A stretch of DNA of 64,000 nucleotides from Lysobacter avium (lineage in GTDB: Bacteria; Pseudomonadota; Gammaproteobacteria; Xanthomonadales; Xanthomonadaceae): contig NZ_CP063657.1 in the NCBI RefSeq assembly GCF_015209745.1, positions 1,674,001 to 1,738,000 on the forward strand. Reading direction: 5' to 3'. This document shows, piece by piece, positions 38,424 through 45,841 of this stretch (within the stretch, counting starts at the first letter, position 1; each line of letters starts with the position of its first letter). The notes under the pieces were generated by a model. The model ran no database searches and was not told where the DNA came from. It worked only from the letters and a program-made list of their open reading frames with translations. A program made the position numbers and the translations under genes.

Positions 38424-38813
38424 ATGAAACCATCCAGTCACCGCCGCCTGTTCCGCCGCATCACGATCCTCACGATCGTGGCGCTGCTGTGGTCGCAGTT
38501 CGCGGTGGCGGGTCATCCCGCCGCGTCGATGGCGTTCGCGGGGTTGGATGCCGGCATCAGCGCGGGATTGCAGCACGGTTGCCAGCATCCGATCTCGCCC
38601 GACGACCCGGTCTGCGACGCCCACTGCACCCAGGGCGATCAAAGTCGGGATGCGAGCCGCATTCCGCCGGTTCCGGCGTCACTTCCGGCCCCGGTCTTCT
38701 CGTTGGCATGGGTTGTCACACCGGTAGACAGCACGGTCATTTACCGGGCCGCGCCCCCCGCGGTGGGATGGCATCGACCGACCCTGCACCCTGCCAGCAT
38801 CCTGTTGATCTGA
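38424..38813 (+). CDS. Small exported Cys/His-containing protein of the metal cluster
   Basis: Not a characterised family that I can name with confidence. The 129-residue product has a basic N-terminus and signal helix (RRITILTIVALLWSQFAVAG, about 12-30). The short mature part contains HGCQHPISPDDPVCDAHCTQGD, that is His and Cys residues suited to metal binding, then a Pro-rich and hydrophobic C-terminus ending in HPASILLI. Similar small proteins precede CusC/CzcC-type genes in related bacteria. Its position between the ATPase and the RND pump genes, and the CopL-like composition, suggest a periplasmic metal-related or leader function. Confidence 0.65.
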   Translation: MKPSSHRRLFRRITILTIVALLWSQFAVAGHPAASMAFAGLDAGISAGLQHGCQHPISPDDPVCDAHCTQGDQSRDASRIPPVPASLPAPVFSLAWVVTPVDSTVIYRAAPPAVGWHRPTLHPASILLI

Positions 38814-38945
38814 TTGCCGACCGAGGTTCGTCGGGCGCTCCGCTGCGCCTGACTTCACTTCCGTCGGCGCATCCGTGTTTGCACGGCATGTCGCCTCCGC
38901 AGCAATACTGCCTTTGGTTGATGGCAGTACGGGTAAGGCAGAGAC

Positions 38946-40304
38946 ATGACTTGTTCATATCCAAAAAGGCACTGCGCCTATCCATGGGCGTTTGCACGAC
39001 CGGAACCCGCTCGGGTACCAAGGACGCCTTGCACACAGTGCCGTTTCGTTCGGGCGGTGGTGTTGGCTCTCGCACTGGCGCTGGCATTGATGAGCCAGTC
39101 CCGCGCGTTCGCAGCGGAGCTGGATCCAGGGGCCGATGTCGCCTCGATCCGTAACTGGCTGGTAGAAAACAATCCGCAATTGCGGGCGCTCCAGACCGAG
39201 GCCGAAGCTGCCGACGCGATGGTCTTTCCTGCAGGCGCCTTGCCCGACCCGATGGCAACGGTGAAATGGCAGGGTATCGATCCGGACCACCCGAACGTGC
39301 TTCCGGCGAACGTGGGAGCCACGGACTACATGCTGCAGCAGAAATTCCCGCTCTGGGGCAAGCGGGAGCTGGCACGCGAGGTTGCCCGCGAACAGGCCCG
39401 CGCGAGCACCTACGAGCACGACGCGGTAGCGCTGGACCTGCTGGCAAACGCCGAAGATGCGTACGTACGCTATTGGCACGCTCGCGAGGCCATCGCCGTC
39501 ATCGACCGATTGATCGGACTGCTGGAACAGGTGGAGGAAATCGCCGGCGTCCGCTACGCCCTGGGCATGGCCGCCCAGCAGGATTCCATCCGCGCCCAGG
39601 TGGAACGCACCTCCATGCAACGGCAGCGCATCGAACGCCAGGCACTTCGGCGGGTGGCTGTCTCCGCGTTGAACACACTGCTTGGCCGCCGCGCGGACGC
39701 CCCACTGGCCGAGCCTGAGGCACCTCCCGCGCTGGCCGTCGGGCAGAGCCTGTTTGAGGCTACCCGCCAGCGGATTGCCGCCGGCAACCACCCTGCCCTG
39801 CAAGCCAGCGCCGCATTGGCCACGGCCGCCAATCGCCGCGCCGAGCTGGAACGGCGCAACCGATTTCCCGACGTCACCCTCGGAGTAGGCGCCATGCAGG
39901 TGGGTCATCGCGTGGACAGCTACTCGTTGATGCTGGAAGTGGAGATCCCGTTCCAGCAACGCGCCCGGCGAGGCCGGGAACGCGCATCGCGCTTGCTGGA
40001 AGAGGCCGCATTGACACGCACCGATGCCGCGCGCGACGAGTTGGAGGGTCGCCTGGGAAGCGTCTGGGGCCGTTGGCAGGGGGCCCGCGAGCAGCGCGAG
40101 CTGATTGAACAAACTCTGTTGCCGCAATCGGAGGCGAACTTCCAATCTGCGCTGGCCAGTTATCAGGTCGGCGAGGTCGATTTCGCGACCCTGCTGGAAG
40201 CCTTGCGCGAGTGGCAAGGCGCCGACCTGCTTCGGGTGGATGCCACCCGCGATGAACTTCTGGCCGCCGCCGCCGTGCGCGCCATCAGCGGAGACACACA
40301 ATGA
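38946..40304 (+). CDS. TolC-family outer-membrane efflux protein (CusC/CzcC-like)
   Basis: The product forms the outer-membrane duct of an RND heavy-metal pump. The mature part (from about residue 57, AELDPGADVASI) shows the two outer-membrane efflux repeats with long alpha-hairpins, including LQQKFPLWGKRELA, a CzcC-type signature, and a late SYQVGEVDFATLLEA. The start is uncertain: the ATG at 38946 gives 452 residues but an unusually long, Cys-containing leader before the hydrophobic core (VVLALALALALM), and a later GTG start is possible. It overlaps the adaptor gene by four bases (ATGA). No lipobox is evident. Confidence 0.85.
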   Translation: MTCSYPKRHCAYPWAFARPEPARVPRTPCTQCRFVRAVVLALALALALMSQSRAFAAELDPGADVASIRNWLVENNPQLRALQTEAEAADAMVFPAGALPDPMATVKWQGIDPDHPNVLPANVGATDYMLQQKFPLWGKRELAREVAREQARASTYEHDAVALDLLANAEDAYVRYWHAREAIAVIDRLIGLLEQVEEIAGVRYALGMAAQQDSIRAQVERTSMQRQRIERQALRRVAVSALNTLLGRRADAPLAEPEAPPALAVGQSLFEATRQRIAAGNHPALQASAALATAANRRAELERRNRFPDVTLGVGAMQVGHRVDSYSLMLEVEIPFQQRARRGRERASRLLEEAALTRTDAARDELEGRLGSVWGRWQGAREQRELIEQTLLPQSEANFQSALASYQVGEVDFATLLEALREWQGADLLRVDATRDELLAAAAVRAISGDTQ

Positions 40305-41704
40305 AAGCTTCCCATTGGTTCATCGGCCTTGCCGTGGTTGTAGTTGCGCTGGCTGCCGGCTGGTGGGGTGGCCGCTACTTCCAACCGCAAAGCCCGTCGC
40401 AGGACGCCGCCAATGGTGCGGAGCAGCCGCGCAAAATCCTCTATTACCGTAACCCGATGGGCCTGCCCGACACGTCGCCTGTGCCCAAGAAGGATTCGAT
40501 GGGCATGGACTACCTGCCCGTCTATGAGGGCGGCGAAGCGCCCGCCGCGCCGGGAACCGTGGTGCTGTCGCCGGAGAAGATCCAGAAGCTGGGCGTTCGT
40601 ACCGAAGCGGTTCGCCTGCACGCCCTGTCACCTGGCGTGCGCGCCAGTGCCACCGTGCAGGTGGATGAAACCCGTCAGTACGTGATCGCGCCGAAATTCG
40701 AGGGTTGGGTGGAGCAGCTGTACGCCAACCAGACCGGCATGACGGTGCGACGCGGGCAGCCTCTGCTGTCGGTCTACAGCCCTGAACTGCTGGCAGCACA
40801 GAACGAATACCGGGTCGCGGACGACGCCGCACGCAAGCTTGCCGCCGGCGATAGTGCCAGCGCGGCGACAATGATCCGCCTGCGCGATGGCGCCCGGCAG
40901 CGCCTGAAAAACTGGGGCATCAGCGACCCGCATTTGGCGACGGGGCGTGGCAAAGCCGGCAGTCTGGTGATCCACGCGCCCGCCAACGCGGTGCTGGTGG
41001 AAAAGCCGATCGTGCAAGGGGACCGGTTTGCCGCCGGCGACACCATCCTGCGGCTGGCGGACCTGTCGACGGTGTGGTTGATCGCCGACGTGCCTGCGAC
41101 CAGTACCGGGCTCGTGTCGGTCGGGCAGCAGGCACACTTCACGTCGTCGTCGATGCCGGGCCGGAGCTTCGAAGGTCGGGTCGGTTTCATCCAGCCCATC
41201 ATCGACGCTTCCACCCGCACCCTGGCGGTCCGGGTGGAGTTGCCCAACCCCGACGGCATCCTGCGCCCCGGCCTGTTCGGCGATGTCACCCTGAGCCGTG
41301 AGAACGCCAACGAGGCGCTCACGGTTGCGCGCTCCGCGGTCCTGGACAGCGGTGTGCGGCAACTCGTGCTGGTGCAGGTCGCAGAGGGTCGATTCGAACC
41401 GCGGACGGTGGTTCTGGGCGAGCGCGCCGGCGATCGGGTCGAGGTGCTCGAAGGACTGCGTGACGGGGAACGCGTGGTGGTCTCAGCCAACTTCCTGATC
41501 GATGCCGAGAGCAACCTGCAATCCGCGCTGCAGGCCATGACCGACTCGCCGGACACCACCCCACCCGGCGATCACGATCACGCGACGCCACCGGCGGCCG
41601 AACCGGACCACAGCGGTCACCCGGGAATGACGAAGTCCGATCCGATGCCCGAACCCACAACGGATCCGCACTCTTCCCACGACTCGCACGGGACGGAGCA
41701 CTGA
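40301..41704 (+). CDS. cusB: RND efflux periplasmic adaptor (CusB-like)
   Basis: The 467-residue membrane-fusion protein links the inner-membrane pump to the outer-membrane duct. An N-terminal signal/anchor helix (about 5-25) precedes a short heavy-metal-binding motif (YYRNPMGLPDTSPVPKKDSM and MDYLPVY) found in CusB/CzcB adaptors. Barrel-sandwich, alpha-hairpin and beta-barrel domains follow (FEGWVEQLYANQTGMTVRRG, VYSPELLAAQNEY, PNPDGILRPGLFGDV). The C-terminal 60 residues are His/Asp/Pro-rich (DHDHATPP, DHSGHPGM, HSSHDSHGTEH), likely binding metal and perhaps standing in for a missing CusF. Both ends are tightly coupled to neighbours. Confidence 0.92.
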   Translation: MKASHWFIGLAVVVVALAAGWWGGRYFQPQSPSQDAANGAEQPRKILYYRNPMGLPDTSPVPKKDSMGMDYLPVYEGGEAPAAPGTVVLSPEKIQKLGVRTEAVRLHALSPGVRASATVQVDETRQYVIAPKFEGWVEQLYANQTGMTVRRGQPLLSVYSPELLAAQNEYRVADDAARKLAAGDSASAATMIRLRDGARQRLKNWGISDPHLATGRGKAGSLVIHAPANAVLVEKPIVQGDRFAAGDTILRLADLSTVWLIADVPATSTGLVSVGQQAHFTSSSMPGRSFEGRVGFIQPIIDASTRTLAVRVELPNPDGILRPGLFGDVTLSRENANEALTVARSAVLDSGVRQLVLVQVAEGRFEPRTVVLGERAGDRVEVLEGLRDGERVVVSANFLIDAESNLQSALQAMTDSPDTTPPGDHDHATPPAAEPDHSGHPGMTKSDPMPEPTTDPHSSHDSHGTEH

Positions 41705-41705
41705 C

Positions 41706-44700
41706 ATGCTGGCGCGTCTGATCGAATGGTCCGTCCGCAATGTCTTCCTGGTTCTGGTGATGGCGATCGCCGTGACCGCGGGCGGCATCTACGCCCTCCT
41801 CAATACCCCGCTGGACGCACAGCCTGACCTGTCCGATGTCCAGGTCATCGTATTCGCCGACGTGCCCGGCCAGGCCCCGCAAGTGGTTGAGGACCAGGTG
41901 ACCTTTCCGTTGTCGACGGCAATGCTGGCGGTACCGCGCTCGAAGGTGGTCCGTGGCATCTCGATGTTCGGCGCCTCCTACGTCTACGTGATTTTCGAGG
42001 ACGGCACCGACATCTACTGGGCCCGGGCCCGTGTGCTGGAATATCTCAACAGCGCATCCAAGCAGATGCCCGCCGGGGTGACTCCGACGCTCGGGCCGGA
42101 TGCCACCGGCGTGGGCTGGGTCTACCAGTACGTGCTGGAAGGCAAACAGAAGTCGCTCGACGAACTGCGCGCGATCCAGGACTGGTACGTCCGCTACCAG
42201 TTGACCAACTCGCCCGGCGTGGCCGAGGTCGCCAGTGTCGGTGGCTTCGTCCGCGAGTACTCGATCACCGTGGACCCCGGCAAGCTGCGCCAGTACGGCG
42301 TGCCGCTGTCGCGGATCTCCGAGGTGGTTGCCCAGAGCAACCGCGATGTGGGCGGCCGGGTCATCGAGATGACCGAAACCGAGTACATGATCCGCGGGCG
42401 TGGCTACCTGCGCGGAATCGACGACATCGAGAACCTGGTGATCAAGAGCGACGCCGGCACGCCGGTGCTGATCGCCGATCTCGCGCGGGTCGAACTGGTT
42501 CCCGCGGAGCGGCGCGGCATCGCCGAGCTCAATGGCGAAGGCGAAGTGGTCGCCGGCATCGCCATTGCCCGCTATGGCGAAAACGCGCTCGCCGTCATCG
42601 AGGGTCTGAAGGAGAAGATGGCCGAGATCCAGACCGGTTTGCCGGACGGAGTCAACCTGAAGGCCGTGTACGACCGCTCCGACCTCATCCAGCAAGCCAT
42701 CGCCACGTTGCGCACCACGCTGATCGAGGAAAGCATCATCGTGGCGCTGGTCTGCATCCTGTTCCTGTTCCACGTGCGCAGTGCGATGGTCGCCATTGTG
42801 ATGCTGCCGGTCGGCGTGTTGATCGCCTTCATCGCGATGCGCGCACTGGGCATGAACTCCAACATCATGAGCCTGGGCGGCATTGCCATTGCGATCGGGG
42901 CCATGGTGGACGCGGCCATCGTGATGATCGAGAACGCGCACAAGCACATAGAACACAGTGATGGCAGCCGCTCGCATCGGCAACTGATCATCGACGCCTG
43001 TCGAGAAGTCGGACCCGCGCTGTTCTTCAGCCTGCTGATCATCACTGTCGCGTTCCTGCCGGTATTCGCCCTGGAGGACCAGGAGGGACGCCTGTTCAAG
43101 CCGCTGGCATTCACCAAGACCTTCGTCATGGCCGCAGGCGCTCTGCTCTCGGTCACGCTGGTGCCGGTGCTGATGCTGCTGTTCGTGCGCGGCAGGATCA
43201 TGCCCGAGAAGAAGAACCCGGTGAACCGATTCCTGATCGGGGCATATCGCCCGGTCATCGGGATCGTACTGCGGCACAAGACCGCCACGCTCGCGGTCGC
43301 GGCGCTGACCCTGGTGCTGACCCTGTGGCCGGCGTCCCGACTCGGCAGCGAGTTCATGCCGACCCTCAACGAAGGCACCCTGCTCTACATGCCCACGTCC
43401 CTGCCCGGGATGTCGGTGACCAAGGCCGCCGAGCTGTTGCAGCAGCAGGACCGCATCATCAAGACCTTCCCGGAGGTGGAGTCGGTGTTCGGCAAAGCCG
43501 GGCGTGCAATGACCGCCACCGATCCGGCGCCACTGGAGATGTTCGAAACCGTCATCAACCTGAAACCGGAGGATGCGTGGCGCGACGGTATGACGGTCGA
43601 TGCGCTGATCGCCGAAATGGACCAGGCGCTGCAGTTCCCGGGCGTTGCCAACTCCTGGACCATGCCGATCAAGGCACGTACCGACATGCTGTCCACCGGC
43701 ATCCGCACGCCGATCGGGGTCAAGCTGTTCGGCACCGACCTGGCCGAGATGGAACGGATCGCCCAGCAGATCGAGGCGGCCGTACGCACGGTGCCGGGCA
43801 CCACCAGCGCGTATGCCGAGCGGCTGACCGGCGGTTACTACCTGGACATCCAACCCGACGCGCGGCAACTGGCACGCTACGGACTGACCGTGGGCGACGT
43901 GCAGGACGTGATCTCGGCGGCACTGGGTGGCGAGCTGGTGACCACCACGATCGAGGGGCGCGAACGCTTCGGCGTCATCGTGCGCTATCCGCGTGAACTG
44001 CGTGACGACCCGCAGACGATCGCACGCGAGGTGCTGGTCGCCACACCCGACGGCGCACAGATCCCGTTGGGTGAGCTGGCGACGTTGTCGATCAGCAACG
44101 GCGCGACGGCAATCCGCACCGAGAACTCGTTGCTGTCGGCCTACGTCTACGTCGACACCCGCGACAGCGACCTGGGCGAGTACGTGCGCCTGGCGCAAGC
44201 CGCGGTCGCCGATGCGGTCGACTTCCCCCCGGGCTATTACGCCACCTGGAGCGGCCAGTACGAGTACATGCAACGCGCCGCCGCGAAGATGAAGATCGTC
44301 GTGCCGCTGACCCTGGTACTGATCTTCCTGCTGCTGTACCTGAACTTCCGCCGCGTGACCGAATCGCTGATCGTGATGCTCTCGGTACCGTTCGCCTTGG
44401 TCGGCGGCGTCTGGCTGATGTGGGCGCTGGACTACAACCTCAGCGTCGCGGTGGCGGTGGGCTTCATTGCCCTTGCCGGCGTGGCCGCCGAGACCGGCGT
44501 GATCATGCTGATCTATCTCGACCAGGCACTGGAGAGGATTGCGAAAACGCGGCGCGCCGAGGGCCGGCCGGTGAGCCTGGACGACCTGCAGGACGCGATC
44601 GTTTCCGGCGCGGTGGATCGTGTGCGGCCGAAGATGATGACCGTCGTCGCCATCACCGCCGGACTGCTGCCGATCATGTGGAGCACGGGCGCCGGTTCGG

Positions 44701-44843
44701 AGGTGACCCGGCGTATCGCTGCGCCGATGGTCGGGGGCATGGCGTCCTCGACGGTGCTCACCCTGGTGGTGATTCCGGTGATCTATGCGCTGGTCAAGCG
44801 TCGTCAGCTCGGACGGATCAGTGCACCCGGGCCCGTCTCATGA
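41706..44843 (+). CDS. cusA: Heavy-metal RND efflux pump inner-membrane subunit (CusA-like)
   Basis: The 1045-residue proton-driven pump (HME-RND) has the usual 12 transmembrane helices and two large periplasmic loops. It starts with MLARLIEWSVRNVFLVLVMA. Three methionines align with the Cu/Ag-binding triad of E. coli CusA (M573, M623, M672): M562 in LLYMPTSLPG, M612 in PLEMFET and M661 in TDMLSTGI, with the same spacing of 50 and 49 residues. This argues for Cu(I)/Ag(I) and against Co/Zn/Cd (CzcA). It follows cusB by one base. A strong hairpin lies 28 bases downstream. Confidence 0.94.
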   Translation: MLARLIEWSVRNVFLVLVMAIAVTAGGIYALLNTPLDAQPDLSDVQVIVFADVPGQAPQVVEDQVTFPLSTAMLAVPRSKVVRGISMFGASYVYVIFEDGTDIYWARARVLEYLNSASKQMPAGVTPTLGPDATGVGWVYQYVLEGKQKSLDELRAIQDWYVRYQLTNSPGVAEVASVGGFVREYSITVDPGKLRQYGVPLSRISEVVAQSNRDVGGRVIEMTETEYMIRGRGYLRGIDDIENLVIKSDAGTPVLIADLARVELVPAERRGIAELNGEGEVVAGIAIARYGENALAVIEGLKEKMAEIQTGLPDGVNLKAVYDRSDLIQQAIATLRTTLIEESIIVALVCILFLFHVRSAMVAIVMLPVGVLIAFIAMRALGMNSNIMSLGGIAIAIGAMVDAAIVMIENAHKHIEHSDGSRSHRQLIIDACREVGPALFFSLLIITVAFLPVFALEDQEGRLFKPLAFTKTFVMAAGALLSVTLVPVLMLLFVRGRIMPEKKNPVNRFLIGAYRPVIGIVLRHKTATLAVAALTLVLTLWPASRLGSEFMPTLNEGTLLYMPTSLPGMSVTKAAELLQQQDRIIKTFPEVESVFGKAGRAMTATDPAPLEMFETVINLKPEDAWRDGMTVDALIAEMDQALQFPGVANSWTMPIKARTDMLSTGIRTPIGVKLFGTDLAEMERIAQQIEAAVRTVPGTTSAYAERLTGGYYLDIQPDARQLARYGLTVGDVQDVISAALGGELVTTTIEGRERFGVIVRYPRELRDDPQTIAREVLVATPDGAQIPLGELATLSISNGATAIRTENSLLSAYVYVDTRDSDLGEYVRLAQAAVADAVDFPPGYYATWSGQYEYMQRAAAKMKIVVPLTLVLIFLLLYLNFRRVTESLIVMLSVPFALVGGVWLMWALDYNLSVAVAVGFIALAGVAAETGVIMLIYLDQALERIAKTRRAEGRPVSLDDLQDAIVSGAVDRVRPKMMTVVAITAGLLPIMWSTGAGSEVTRRIAAPMVGGMASSTVLTLVVIPVIYALVKRRQLGRISAPGPVS

Positions 44844-44871
44844 GGCGCCTTGGGTAAACCTTTCGGTAAAA

Positions 44872-44895
44872 CGGCACTGCTATTGGGCAGTGCCG
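44872..44895 (+). terminator. Hairpin downstream of the cusCBA-like operon
   Basis: A perfect 9-bp stem (cggcactgc / gcagtgccg) with a 6-base loop lies 28 bases after the cusA stop. There is no T run after it, so termination efficiency is uncertain. The last bases of the loop region also take part in a longer inverted repeat (tattgggc at 44881-44888 and gcccaata at 44922-44929). Confidence 0.55.
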
Positions 44896-44927
44896 CCCTC
44901 TTGGAACTGACCGCAGAGGCCGCCCAA

Positions 44928-44955
44928 TAAAAAACCCCTGACGAGTCAGGGGTTT
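44928..44955 (-). terminator. Rho-independent terminator of the tRNA-Gly/tRNA-Cys transcript
   Basis: A perfect 10-bp stem (aacccctgac, 44933-44942, with gtcaggggtt, 44945-44954) is followed on the minus strand by a T-rich tract. It sits 5 bases beyond the tRNA-Cys 3' end. Confidence 0.85.
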
Positions 44956-44959
44956 CAAA

Positions 44960-45033
44960 TGGAGGCCGAGGTCGGAATCGAACCGGCGTACGCGGATTTG
45001 CAGTCCGCTGCATGACCACTCTGCCACCCGGCC
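44960..45033 (-). tRNA. tRNA-Cys (anticodon GCA)
   Basis: On the minus strand the acceptor arms GGCCGGG and CTCGGCC pair (one G-U). The D-arm, anticodon stem CGGA/TCCG with loop CTGCAAA (anticodon GCA), T-arm with TTCGATT and an encoded CCA are visible. It lies downstream of tRNA-Gly and pgsA on the same strand. Confidence 0.95.
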
Positions 45034-45091
45034 GGATGACGTGCGCCCCAAGGATAACCCTTGCGACTGGGGTTGCACTGGGCAATCCCCT

Positions 45092-45117
45092 GAAAAAACA
45101 AAACCCCGAAACCGGGG
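45092..45117 (-). terminator. Possible weak terminator or processing hairpin between the two tRNA genes
   Basis: On the minus strand a short GC stem (5 bp, ccccg/cgggg, loop gttt) is followed by a T-rich tract (TTTTGTTTTTT). It lies between tRNA-Gly and tRNA-Cys. The stem is short, so partial termination or a processing site is as likely as full termination. Confidence 0.4.
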
Positions 45118-45157
45118 CCTTGTTCGGTGCCACCCCGGCGAACCGTGGTGCCATGTC

Positions 45158-45233
<76 letters not shown>

Positions 45234-45271
45234 TGACTGAGCCGACTATTGTAGGCATGCAGACAGAACTG

Positions 45272-45841
45272 TCAACTGCCTCGTGAATCTTCTTTCATCG
45301 ACGGCCACGCGGCCCGCAAGTATGCGAAACCGGACCAGAGGGTAAGCAATGCCGCGGCCGCGAGCAACCACTCACCGATGGTGAAGATCGGCAGACCGAA
45401 CAGGGGCTTCTGGTAGAGCAGGAACACCAGCGCCAGCATCTGCACGACGGTCTTGATCTTGCCCAGGGTGGCGACCTTCACCTTCGCCCGCTGTCCCAGC
45501 TCGGCCATCCACTCGCGCAGCGCGGAGACCGCGATCTCGCGCCCGATGATCACCGCCGCCCACAGGGTCATCCAGACCGTCGGGTGCTTCTGCACCGTCA
45601 ACATCAGCGCCACGGCCACCATCAACTTGTCGGCGACCGGATCCAGAAACGCGCCAAACGCGGAGAACTGGTTGTAGCGACGGGCAATCCAGCCATCCGC
45701 CCAGTCGGTTAACGACGCAAACGCGAAGATCGACGCGGCCGCCAAGCTCGTCCAGTTGAACGGCAGGTAGAAAACGACCACCAACACCGGGATCAGCGCG
45801 ATCCGCAGCAGGGTCAGCATGGTGGGTACCGTCAACTTCAT
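45272..45841 (-). CDS. pgsA: CDP-diacylglycerol-glycerol-3-phosphate 3-phosphatidyltransferase
   Basis: PgsA makes phosphatidylglycerophosphate, the committed step to phosphatidylglycerol and cardiolipin, in the inner membrane. The 189-residue product has about five transmembrane helices and the CDP-alcohol phosphotransferase motif (D-G-x2-A-R-x8-G-x3-D-x3-D). This is visible as SLTDWADGWIARRYNQFSAF followed by GAFLDPVADKLM. It overlaps uvrC by four bases (ATGA), and tRNA-Gly and tRNA-Cys follow on the same strand, the order uvrC-pgsA-tRNA being common in gammaproteobacteria. Confidence 0.95.
   Translation of the reverse strand: MKLTVPTMLTLLRIALIPVLVVVFYLPFNWTSLAAASIFAFASLTDWADGWIARRYNQFSAFGAFLDPVADKLMVAVALMLTVQKHPTVWMTLWAAVIIGREIAVSALREWMAELGQRAKVKVATLGKIKTVVQMLALVFLLYQKPLFGLPIFTIGEWLLAAAALLTLWSGFAYLRAAWPSMKEDSRGS

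Noticed and set aside
38946..39057. Later GTG (39057) as the start of the CusC/CzcC-like gene
   Set aside because: It would improve the signal-peptide look only partly and leave no positively charged N-terminus; the ATG at 38946 was kept with the doubt stated.
41319..44273. 984-codon open frame on the minus strand across cusB and cusA
   Set aside because: Antisense to clear RND pump genes; composition dominated by His, Asp, Gln and Arg with no recognisable motifs.
30064..45033. Possible integrative element with att sites in tRNA-Leu and tRNA-Cys around the copper cluster
   Set aside because: I found no direct repeat of a tRNA 3' end at the opposite border and no integrase; the position beside tRNA genes may be chance.
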